The position numbers were made by a program, and so were the translations under genes. This document shows, piece after piece, positions 45,006-52,810 of a stretch of 64,000 bases of DNA. Origin of the DNA: Pseudoalteromonas caenipelagi (GTDB lineage: Bacteria; Pseudomonadota; Gammaproteobacteria; Enterobacterales; Alteromonadaceae); contig NZ_JABBPG010000014.1 in assembly GCF_013140855.1 (NCBI RefSeq), positions 1 through 64,000 of the forward strand. Direction: 5' to 3'. Under the pieces are notes generated by a model. It saw only the letters and a program-made list of their open reading frames with translations. It did no database searches and was not told the origin of the DNA. Position 1 is the first letter of the stretch. Each line of letters begins with the position of its first letter.

Positions 45006-48000
45006 ATGTTTGCAAATTTGTCGAATGCACCAAGGAAGACGCAATCCATTAAAGTCAGCTTTTGGCTGCTACTTGGTGCGATTGTTGCCTTTGGCGGTTA
45101 CGTTGATACTGTAAATTACAATCGGCTAGTACAAGAAGAAAAAAGCAGGGCCTACGAAACAGTCAACGTATATAGAACTCAAATTGAAGGTATCCTTGCA
45201 ACTAATATTCAATTAGTCAGAGGGCTGGCCATTGCCGTTGCGCAAGAAGAGCAGCTCACTCAGGCATCGTTTGAGCGGATTGCAGAGCCACTATTTCGCT
45301 CCAGTGGGGTACTGAGAAATATAGGAGCTGCACCAGATATGGTTTTGCAGTTTATTTACCCTCTTGAAGGCAATGAGAAAGCACTTGGCCTGAATTACCT
45401 CTCCCACCCTACGCAAGGCGCTGAAGCAATTGAAGCTAGAGACTCTGGTAAAATTGTACTGACAGGACCGTTAGAGTTACTGCAAGGAGGACAAGCCCTT
45501 ATAGCCCGCGTACCCGTTACAGATAAAAAAACTGAATTTTGGGGCTTGCTCTCAGTGGTCATAGATATACAAAAGTTATTTACTATGGCGCGCTTAGAAG
45601 ATCTAAAAAACAACTTTAATGTGGCTATCCAAGGGCGCGAACTATTAGATCAGCAAGGTGAATTTTTTTATGGGGACAGTAGCATTGTACTTGAGCAATC
45701 TTTGTCACTAACTATTAATGTTGCAGGGGGACATTGGACGCTATACGTCTATCCAAGAGGAGGATGGCAACCACAAAGCGCAACCATTTGGCCTTTTCGC
45801 CTTGCTTTAGCAACAATTATTTTGCTATTTATCGGGGCTTTTGTCTTTTTTAACCGTCTATTAAAGCAGCTGCAAGATAATGCCCACTCACTCAGTAGCA
45901 TGGGTGCGCTGGCAGAAGTAGGTGCATGGACTATCAATTTAAAAACAAGGAATATTTCTTGGTCGGAAGTGACCAAAGAAATCTTTGAAGTGCCCGCCAG
46001 CTATCAACCTTCATGGATTGCTACCACCGAGTTTTTTGTCGCAGGTGCACACCGCAGATTAATGCAAGAAACCTTTGATAAGGCAATTAAAAAGGGCATC
46101 GATTTTGAACAGGAAATGTTGATAAAAACGGCAAAGGGGAATGAACGCTGGCTGATGGTCAAAGGCAGAGCTGTTAGGCATGGAAATTATACCAGTCAAC
46201 TTTATGGCTCAGTGCAAAACATTCACGCTCGTAAATGCCTTGAAATTGAGCATAACAAAGTTGCTAAAAACAATGAGTTACTAGCCCAGCTTAGCAGTCA
46301 CGAAGCGGTTTTAAACTTAAAGTTGGAACCCGCTCAAAACATTGCCATCCGAGCCGTATGTGAAGGCCTTGAGGCACAACGTGCCAGTATCTGGCTACTT
46401 AACGCTGATGGCTCACAGTTGATCCCCTCTGCTTTTAGTAATACGCGTGAAGAGGACCTACAACATTTCCCGCCATGGCGAAAAAAACAACTGCCCGATC
46501 TGTTTGCTGCAATTTTTAAACAGGAACTGATACTAGCAAACTTTGCCCACACTCACCCATGCACTCAAGAGCTTAAAGATAATTATTTAAGTCCGTATGA
46601 AGTTAATGCCATATTAGGATGCAGCATTGCTTACAAGGGACATGCCATCGGCCTGCTTTGTGCGGAGTATAAGCATCCTCATTTAGTGTGGGATAACACC
46701 GATAAAAAGTTAATTAAGGCTGTTGCTGCAACCTTAGGCAGCTTATTTGCAAGCAGAGAACAGCAACAAGCAAGGCAACAAGCTGTAATGGAAAAAGAGC
46801 TTGCACAGCAATCTGCAAAAATGAAAGCTGAGTTTTTGGCCAGTATGAGCCATGAAATACGTACGCCACTCAACGGCGTATTAGGCATGTTACAAATTGT
46901 CACCAACTCCGATTTATCTCCTTCACAAATGCATCATTTGCAACTGGCACAGAACTCGGCAGAGTCATTGCTGAGTATCATCAATGACATATTAGATTTT
47001 TCAAAAATTGAAGCGGGTAAGCTGCAAGTTGAGCTTATTGAATGCGACTTGGTCAAAGTTATCAGCGATAGCATTAGTAGTTTTGCGCCCAAAGCGCTAG
47101 AGCAACATACTAGATTGGTTCTTGATACACATGAACTGAAGGTTCAATGCGCCAAAACAGATCCTCACAGGTTGAAACAAGTGCTCAATAACTTACTTAG
47201 TAATGCTATAAAATTTACTGAAAATGGCACGGTTACACTGAATTGTTACACGGAGCAACAGGCCCAACACACTCGACTATGGTGTAATGTTGAAGATACT
47301 GGCGTAGGGATAAGTAAATCTCAGCTAAGTAAAATATTTGACTCGTTTACACAGGCTGATGTGTCGACCACAAGAAAGTTTGGTGGAACAGGTTTAGGAT
47401 TAACCATTGCACGTCAGTTATGTGGTTTATTAGGTGGTAACTTGAATGCCTATAGTAAAGTTGACGTAGGTAGCACCTTCAGCTTTTATATTGAACTTCT
47501 TGAACCACAGCCCTTATCCTCTATTGAATTTAATTGTGAGGCATTGATCATTGTCGATCCGCACTTAAAACAAGAAGCGCGACAACACTATTTGTTCGAT
47601 AGTTGGGGAATGCCTTTAATCCACCTGGACTCAATTACTCAAGCCATAGAATATGTTGAGGATAAATTATTAAAAGACCCGGCTTTAATTATTGCTTCTG
47701 AGCAATTATTAAATACATCAAGCACCCTACTGCAACGATTGCACCAGCTACATCAGCGGTCTAAAGGAGGCTTGGCTGTGCTGGGAAATAGACTGGTAGC
47801 CAAAACAGAATTTACTCCCTTAACGCCTGATTTAACACTACTTAGGCCACTTACACCTGCAGATATGCTTAAACTGTGTCAGTTGGATCACAAAAACTCA
47901 ACTCACACCGAAAGTACGGCCACTGACCTCAGTCACCTAGAGGTGTTACTTGTAGAAGACAATAAGATTAACCAAACCGTAGCCTTAAAATTGCTGAGTA

Positions 48001-48344
48001 GATTTGGTATTCATGCCCAATGCACTGATGATGGCCTACAAGCCGCAGAACACCTAAAACTGCGTGACGAGCCATACGATATCATCTTGATGGATTGCTT
48101 AATGCCTGAACTAGACGGCTATCAAGCAACTAATCTAATTCGCACTGGTGGTGTTGGTGCTCAGCATAAACAGACACCGATTATTGCGCTGACAGCAAAC
48201 GCCATGCAAGGAGACAAACAAAAGTGCTTAGCCGCGGGGATGGACGATTATATATCCAAACCAATCAAAGTAGACGAGCTAGAAGAGAAACTAAGATACT
48301 GGCAAAATGAGACTAAACAAAACGTTGCCAATAGCGTACAGTGA
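45006..48344 (+). CDS. CHASE-PAS-GAF hybrid sensor histidine kinase
   Basis: This 1112-residue membrane kinase has helix 1 (about 15-35), a periplasmic CHASE-like domain (about 45-255) and helix 2 (about 262-285). PAS (about 295-410) and GAF (about 435-580) domains follow. The HisKA domain has His616 (SMSHEIRTPL). The ATPase domain has EDTGVGI and GGTGLGL. A degenerate receiver lacking the acidic pocket (about 840-960) precedes a complete receiver with about Asp1030 (ILMDCLMPELDG). No Hpt domain is present, so an external phosphotransfer protein is expected. No response-regulator gene is adjacent. The start has only a weak RBS. Confidence 0.88.
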   Translation: MFANLSNAPRKTQSIKVSFWLLLGAIVAFGGYVDTVNYNRLVQEEKSRAYETVNVYRTQIEGILATNIQLVRGLAIAVAQEEQLTQASFERIAEPLFRSSGVLRNIGAAPDMVLQFIYPLEGNEKALGLNYLSHPTQGAEAIEARDSGKIVLTGPLELLQGGQALIARVPVTDKKTEFWGLLSVVIDIQKLFTMARLEDLKNNFNVAIQGRELLDQQGEFFYGDSSIVLEQSLSLTINVAGGHWTLYVYPRGGWQPQSATIWPFRLALATIILLFIGAFVFFNRLLKQLQDNAHSLSSMGALAEVGAWTINLKTRNISWSEVTKEIFEVPASYQPSWIATTEFFVAGAHRRLMQETFDKAIKKGIDFEQEMLIKTAKGNERWLMVKGRAVRHGNYTSQLYGSVQNIHARKCLEIEHNKVAKNNELLAQLSSHEAVLNLKLEPAQNIAIRAVCEGLEAQRASIWLLNADGSQLIPSAFSNTREEDLQHFPPWRKKQLPDLFAAIFKQELILANFAHTHPCTQELKDNYLSPYEVNAILGCSIAYKGHAIGLLCAEYKHPHLVWDNTDKKLIKAVAATLGSLFASREQQQARQQAVMEKELAQQSAKMKAEFLASMSHEIRTPLNGVLGMLQIVTNSDLSPSQMHHLQLAQNSAESLLSIINDILDFSKIEAGKLQVELIECDLVKVISDSISSFAPKALEQHTRLVLDTHELKVQCAKTDPHRLKQVLNNLLSNAIKFTENGTVTLNCYTEQQAQHTRLWCNVEDTGVGISKSQLSKIFDSFTQADVSTTRKFGGTGLGLTIARQLCGLLGGNLNAYSKVDVGSTFSFYIELLEPQPLSSIEFNCEALIIVDPHLKQEARQHYLFDSWGMPLIHLDSITQAIEYVEDKLLKDPALIIASEQLLNTSSTLLQRLHQLHQRSKGGLAVLGNRLVAKTEFTPLTPDLTLLRPLTPADMLKLCQLDHKNSTHTESTATDLSHLEVLLVEDNKINQTVALKLLSRFGIHAQCTDDGLQAAEHLKLRDEPYDIILMDCLMPELDGYQATNLIRTGGVGAQHKQTPIIALTANAMQGDKQKCLAAGMDDYISKPIKVDELEEKLRYWQNETKQNVANSVQ

Positions 48345-48368
48345 TAAAAAAATATCGTGAGTGTGACT

Positions 48369-48992
48369 ATGGAACTGAATGAAGTTGAACAACGTATTGT
48401 TGGTTGCCTGCTAGAAAAACAAACAACCACCGCTGAACATTACCCACTATCGCTTAACGCTCTAACCAATGCTTGTAATCAAAAATCTAATCGCGACCCG
48501 GTGATGAACATCACTGAATCAGAGGTATTAGACGCAATTGAAGCATTAAAATCTAAGCATATTGTCACGATAGATGAAGGCTTCTCGGGAAGAGTTAACA
48601 AATACGACCATCGATTTTGCAATACTGAATTTAGTCGACTGCAATTTAGCGAACAACAAAGAGCCATTATTTGTCTGCTACTGCTAAGAGGAGCACAAAC
48701 ACCTGGCGAACTACGAACTCGCAGTGCAAGATTAGCGACTTTTTCGCAAGTTAGTGAAGTTGAAGACGCGCTGGAAACACTACAAAATGAAGGCTTTGTA
48801 AAAAAGCTTGCTCGAGAACCAGGCAAACGTGAGAGCCGCTATATACACCAATTTCAAGACGCCGAGCATTATTCAGCAGCACCAAATTCCCCTTCTCAAA
48901 AAATAGAAAACTCAGAACTAGATGCGCTACTGATAGAGATCGAACAACTTAAAAAAGAATTGGCTGACATCAAACAGCATTTGGGACTTTAA
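48369..48992 (+). CDS. yceH: YceH family (DUF480) protein
   Basis: This 207-residue protein is homologous to E. coli YceH: IVGCLLEKQTTT, NACNQKSNRDPVMN, FCNTEFS and LLLRGAQTPGELRTR are near-identical blocks. The fold has two winged-helix domains, so a regulatory or nucleic-acid-binding role is likely, but the function is not established. The ATG at 48369 aligns with known starts; a GTG at 48357 would add four residues. It follows the hybrid kinase by 24 bp on the same strand and may be cotranscribed with it. Confidence 0.9.
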   Translation: MELNEVEQRIVGCLLEKQTTTAEHYPLSLNALTNACNQKSNRDPVMNITESEVLDAIEALKSKHIVTIDEGFSGRVNKYDHRFCNTEFSRLQFSEQQRAIICLLLLRGAQTPGELRTRSARLATFSQVSEVEDALETLQNEGFVKKLAREPGKRESRYIHQFQDAEHYSAAPNSPSQKIENSELDALLIEIEQLKKELADIKQHLGL

Positions 48993-49050
48993 ATTAACTT
49001 TCAATCACAACATAATATCCCCAAATAGCATTGGCAATGAGGAGCATAAA

Positions 49051-49887
49051 ATGCGCCAAGCGATACTCGCTGAAATGCAAGTACAGCCACAAATAGATGT
49101 GGCATTCGAAATCACTCGCAGAATAAACTTTATTAAACAACGTTTAGTTTCGGCGCACTGCCGTACTTTAGTGTTAGGTATAAGTGGCGGTGTTGATTCA
49201 TCAACCTGTGGTAGATTGTGCCAATTGGCCGTCGATGAGCTCAATGCAGAGCATGACACAGACCAGTATCAGTTTATTGCTATGCGCTTACCTTATGGCG
49301 TACAAGCAGATGAAGGTGAAGCGCAACTTGCTCTAGACTTTATTAAGCCTTCTCACCGCATCACTGTAAATATTAAGCCAGCAGTCGACGCAATGCACGA
49401 ACAAGCGATGCAGGCTATGCATACGGCGCAATTATCTATACCAGCGCAAACGTCTGTCGACTTTGTTAAAGGTAATGTAAAAGCTCGCCAGCGTATGGTT
49501 GCCCAATACGAAATTGCGGGATTAACACAAGGTTTGGTTGTTGGCACAGACCATAGCGCTGAAAATATCACCGGTTTTTATACCAAATTTGGTGACGGTG
49601 CGTGTGATTTAGCTCCGTTATTTGGCTTGTCTAAGCGTCAAGTTCGCAGCTTAGCAGCACATTTGAGTGCACCTGTAGAATTGGTCACTAAAGCCCCTAC
49701 TGCTGATTTAGAATGTGATAGGCCAGGCCTAACCGATGAAGAAGCGCTTGGCTTAAGCTATGACCAAATAGATGACTTCTTAGAAGGTAGAGATGTTGCA
49801 CCTGAGGTAGAAGCAAAACTCATCGCGATTTACCAACGCACCCAACACAAACGTCAACCTATACCAACAGTATACGACGCCTTATAG
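49051..49887 (+). CDS. nadE: Ammonia-dependent NAD synthetase
   Basis: This 278-residue enzyme amidates deamido-NAD with ammonia to make NAD. The ATP pyrophosphatase loop is GISGGVDSS. Further blocks are AMRLPYG, NVKARQRM, VGTDHSAEN, KFGDG and KAPTADLE. There is no glutaminase domain, so it is the short E. coli-type enzyme. A spacer of 58 bp separates it from yceH. The following 193 bp before folM hold a separate promoter region. Confidence 0.96.
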   Translation: MRQAILAEMQVQPQIDVAFEITRRINFIKQRLVSAHCRTLVLGISGGVDSSTCGRLCQLAVDELNAEHDTDQYQFIAMRLPYGVQADEGEAQLALDFIKPSHRITVNIKPAVDAMHEQAMQAMHTAQLSIPAQTSVDFVKGNVKARQRMVAQYEIAGLTQGLVVGTDHSAENITGFYTKFGDGACDLAPLFGLSKRQVRSLAAHLSAPVELVTKAPTADLECDRPGLTDEEALGLSYDQIDDFLEGRDVAPEVEAKLIAIYQRTQHKRQPIPTVYDAL

Positions 49888-50020
49888 CCACAAACATCTA
49901 ACCTTTTGATTTTAAAGCAGCACATTGCGATATAGCACAACGCAGTGTGTTGCCTTGCTAGTATAAAAGCGGCACACACTAAGAATCTGAATGTATCGCA
50001 GTGATCGACAATTCGTAACA

Positions 50021-50039
50021 TGACGTAAAAATTACGTTA
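50021..50039. promoter_or_regulatory. Near-palindromic candidate operator upstream of folM
   Basis: TGACGTAA (50021-50028), AAA, TTACGTTA (50032-50039) form a dyad with 7 of 8 pairs matching, about 40 bp before the folM ATG. The dyad size fits a MerR- or TetR-type site. No regulator gene is adjacent, so assignment is tentative. Confidence 0.4.
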
Positions 50040-50080
50040 TAGTTAACTTATTGATACTTTTCAGAGGATAAGAGTTTTTA

Positions 50081-50788
50081 ATGACCGCACCGATTTTGAT
50101 CACTGGCGCAGCCCAACGTATCGGCTTGGCTTTAGTGCAACATTTTGTAGCAACAGGCCAACCAGTGGTAATTACCTATCGCACCAGACATAACGTTATT
50201 GATGAACTAGAACAAAGCGGTGTGCATTGCATCAGTGTTGATTTTGATAACTCACAGTCTGTAGAACAACTTCAAGAAACGCTGCGCGCTCGCTACAGTG
50301 CTCTGCGGGCTATTATTCACAATGCCTCTAGCTGGGACTGTGAAGCCAATAATCCTGACTTTGACAGCTTGTTTGACAACATGATGCGAATCCACGCCAA
50401 AGTACCTTATAAGCTAAACTTAGCACTTGCAGATTTACTTTTGGCTTCGCCAGTACCAGCTGACATTATTCATTTGACCGACTATGTGGTTGAGACAGGT
50501 AGTCCAAAACATATCGCCTATGCTGCCAGTAAAGCCGCGTTAGATAACCTCACCCGCTCTTTTGCGACTAAGTTTGCACCTAAAATTAAAGTTAACTCAA
50601 TTGCGCCAAGTCTGATCATTTTCAATCAAGATGACCCACCTGAGTATAGAGAAAAAACCTTGAAAAAATCACTCATGGGAATAGAACCCGGTTGCAAGGA
50701 AATAATTAATAGCGTTGAGTTATTGCTCAACAGCGACTATATCACTGGGCGCACAATCCCAGTCGATGGCGGTCGTCACCTAAAATAA
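50081..50788 (+). CDS. folM: Dihydromonapterin reductase FolM
   Basis: This 235-residue short-chain dehydrogenase has the cofactor motif ITGAAQRIGLAL and the catalytic YAASKAALDN. It matches FolM, which reduces dihydromonapterin to tetrahydromonapterin and, less well, dihydrofolate to tetrahydrofolate. The neighbours folE and folX make its substrate, which supports the assignment. The Pro/Ser pair in KVNSIAPSLI is as in FolM. Spacing to folE is 12 bp, so this is the first gene of a three-gene operon. Confidence 0.92.
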   Translation: MTAPILITGAAQRIGLALVQHFVATGQPVVITYRTRHNVIDELEQSGVHCISVDFDNSQSVEQLQETLRARYSALRAIIHNASSWDCEANNPDFDSLFDNMMRIHAKVPYKLNLALADLLLASPVPADIIHLTDYVVETGSPKHIAYAASKAALDNLTRSFATKFAPKIKVNSIAPSLIIFNQDDPPEYREKTLKKSLMGIEPGCKEIINSVELLLNSDYITGRTIPVDGGRHLK

Positions 50789-50800
50789 GCAGAGACCATT

Positions 50801-51355
50801 ATGCACGACAATTTAAAAGACAGTTACAAACAAATTATTGCCGCGGTTGGAGAGGATGGTGACCGAGAAGGGTTACTAGAGACACCTAAACGAGCCGCAA
50901 AAGCGATGGAATATTTAACCAAAGGCTATCGCGAAACGCTTGAAGAAATTACTAACAATGCGGTATTCACATCCGACGCCGACGATATGGTATTGGTACA
51001 AGACATTGAATTGTACTCAATGTGTGAACACCATCTACTGCCGTTCGTTGGTCGTTGCCATATTGCCTATATTCCTAACGGAAAAGTACTCGGGCTCTCA
51101 AAGTTTGCTCGTATCGTAGATATGTATGCACGCCGATTCCAAATTCAAGAGCAGTTAACACATCAAATTGCAAAAGCCGTTGAGCAAGTTACTGGCGCTA
51201 AGGGGGTTGGCGTTATCGTTGAAGCAAAACATATGTGTATGATGATGCGTGGAGTAGAAAAGCAAAACTCGAAAATGCGTACCTCTGTAATGCTAGGTAA
51301 CTTTCGTGAAGACCCAAAAACCCGCAATGAGTTTATGCAGCTAGTAAAAAACTAA
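50801..51355 (+). CDS. folE: GTP cyclohydrolase I
   Basis: This 184-residue type I enzyme converts GTP to dihydroneopterin triphosphate. The zinc and catalytic residues are visible in SMCEHHLLPF and KHMCMMMRGVEK. The zinc-ligand Cys in CEHHLLPF marks a zinc-dependent FolE rather than FolE2. Length is usual for a shorter bacterial form. It is the middle gene of folM-folE-folX, with spacers of 12 and 9 bp. Confidence 0.96.
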   Translation: MHDNLKDSYKQIIAAVGEDGDREGLLETPKRAAKAMEYLTKGYRETLEEITNNAVFTSDADDMVLVQDIELYSMCEHHLLPFVGRCHIAYIPNGKVLGLSKFARIVDMYARRFQIQEQLTHQIAKAVEQVTGAKGVGVIVEAKHMCMMMRGVEKQNSKMRTSVMLGNFREDPKTRNEFMQLVKN

Positions 51356-51364
51356 GGATAGCCT

Positions 51365-51724
51365 ATGCAAAATGCCATCATTAATGTCACAAACTTACGA
51401 TTACGTACTTATATTGGCTTTAATCCAGAAGAGCGTGAAAAAAAACAAGACGTTGTGGTTAATATCGAGATCCATTATCCCGCAGATACCGCTTGCGTCA
51501 ACCATGATGAGGTCGAGCACGCGCTTAACTATAAAACAGTCACAAAAGCCGTGATAAAACTCGTTGAGGACGGCCATTTTCTGCTGTTAGAAAAATTAGT
51601 AGCAGACATTTTAACCGAGTGCCACCGTCATTCATCTGTAACTTACGCCAAGGTGAAGGTTGATAAGCCGCATGCATTGCGATTTGCAGATTCAGTATCA
51701 CTCACCTTAGATTGGCATCGATGA
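51365..51724 (+). CDS. folX: Dihydroneopterin triphosphate 2'-epimerase FolX
   Basis: This 119-residue tunnelling-fold protein of the FolB/FolX group begins NAIINVTNLRLRTYIGFNPEE. Family members are aldolases or epimerases of dihydroneopterin and its triphosphate. Placement after folM and folE favours FolX, which makes dihydromonapterin triphosphate for FolM. FolB remains possible, since the two are close in sequence. A small hairpin (51723-51743) covers its stop codon. Confidence 0.88.
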   Translation: MQNAIINVTNLRLRTYIGFNPEEREKKQDVVVNIEIHYPADTACVNHDEVEHALNYKTVTKAVIKLVEDGHFLLLEKLVADILTECHRHSSVTYAKVKVDKPHALRFADSVSLTLDWHR

Positions 51725-51743
51725 GCAGCTAAAACAGCTGCTC
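51723..51743. terminator. Short hairpin between folX and yqaA
   Basis: GAGCAGCT (51723-51730) pairs with AGCTGCTC (51736-51743) around AAAAC. There is no U-tract. It overlaps the ends of both convergent genes. Confidence 0.45.
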
Positions 51744-52166
51744 TACTCCTACAGCTAGCGTAATTACCATCGCATATCTCAACCCTTTACCAAGGGAGAC
51801 GAGCAGCACAAATAGTCGCTTTTTCATCTTGAATACGCCAGCTAAAACAGTCAAAGGGTCGCCAATAATTGGCACCCACGAAAACAACAAACTGATACTA
51901 CCAAATCGTGTGTACTGAACTTTCGCTTTTTCCAGTTGACGCTCTGAAACAGGAAACCAACGCCTATCCTTAAAGTACATCGCATTACACCCAAGCCAGT
52001 AGTTAATACAACTTCCCACAACGTTTCCCAACGTCGCAATTAGCCACAGCATCACCAAGTTTGCGTTATCTAATACGGCTAACCCAGATAGAAATATTTC
52101 TGATGAACCTGGCAAAAGTGTTGCCGAGCTCAACGCCGATAGAAACAAGCCTTGATATAACCACAT
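51729..52166 (-). CDS. yqaA: YqaA family membrane protein (DedA/VTT superfamily)
   Basis: This 145-residue protein has four to five hydrophobic segments and the YqaA pattern SSATLLPGSSEIFLSGL, ATLGNVVGSCINYWLG, LLFSWVPIIGDPLTVLAG and LGKGLRYAMV. It belongs with the SNARE-associated/DedA-like group, some members of which move undecaprenyl phosphate or lipids across the inner membrane. The specific role of YqaA is not established. It converges on the folX operon and diverges from the redoxin-like lipoprotein gene. Confidence 0.9.
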   Translation of the reverse strand: MWLYQGLFLSALSSATLLPGSSEIFLSGLAVLDNANLVMLWLIATLGNVVGSCINYWLGCNAMYFKDRRWFPVSERQLEKAKVQYTRFGSISLLFSWVPIIGDPLTVLAGVFKMKKRLFVLLVSLGKGLRYAMVITLAVGVEQLF

Positions 52167-52236
52167 AATTTATCTCATACACTTAAAAATAGGGTATTCT
52201 CTAACACTAATTTTGCCACTCAAAAGGAAGATAATA

Positions 52237-52743
52237 ATGATAAAAAAGGTTAATCACTTAATATTTGCATCTGCTTTGCTATTGAACATCTCGGGTTGTA
52301 GCACAGTGCAGGCTGATAGCCAGCCACCAAAAAATTATGAAACTTACATTACTGCTGGTGACAATTTTAAGCACCGTTCTTTCACCGATATCAATGGCGA
52401 CAAAATTGAGTTGGGAGATAAACGTAAGCTGGTCATTTTATTCGCAACTTGGTGCAGCGATTCCCAACGAACACTACAAGAGCTTAAAGCCTCTCCCCTT
52501 ATTAATGACCCGAATCTACAGATCATTGCCATCGGTCGCAATGAAAACAATGAGTCTATGGCTAAATTTAACGAAGAATACCAGCTACCATTTGCATTGG
52601 TTTCAGACCCTGAGCGCGAGATTTACAGCCAATATGCCAATGCCGGCATTCCTAGGCTTATTTTACTCAATGAACGCAATCAGGTAGTAAAAACACTCAT
52701 AGGTGAAGAACCAAACAGTATTGATAAGGTGATTTGGAAGTAA
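52237..52743 (+). CDS. Thioredoxin-fold lipoprotein with single active-site cysteine
   Basis: This 168-residue lipoprotein has a signal peptide ending in the lipobox ISGC. It is followed by a redoxin/TlpA-like domain (about 45-165). The active-site region is ATWCSDSQ: Cys is present, but the second cysteine of CxxC is replaced by Gln, so it cannot form an intramolecular CxxC disulfide. Cis-proline is kept in AGIPRLI. It resembles an envelope peroxiredoxin-like or TlpA-derived protein. The ATG at 52237 has GGAAG upstream. The function is uncertain. Confidence 0.8.
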   Translation: MIKKVNHLIFASALLLNISGCSTVQADSQPPKNYETYITAGDNFKHRSFTDINGDKIELGDKRKLVILFATWCSDSQRTLQELKASPLINDPNLQIIAIGRNENNESMAKFNEEYQLPFALVSDPEREIYSQYANAGIPRLILLNERNQVVKTLIGEEPNSIDKVIWK

Positions 52744-52764
52744 ATGGCATTGTGATTTACAAAC

Positions 52765-52794
52765 AAAAACGCCAGTCATAAGACTGGCGTTTTT
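52765..52794. terminator. Bidirectional terminator
   Basis: AAAAACGCCAGTC (52765-52777) pairs perfectly with 52782-52794 around loop ATAA. It separates the convergent lipoprotein and S8 protease genes and offers a U-tract to both. Confidence 0.93.
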
Positions 52795-52810
52795 AGTTTA
52801 AGCATTATGC

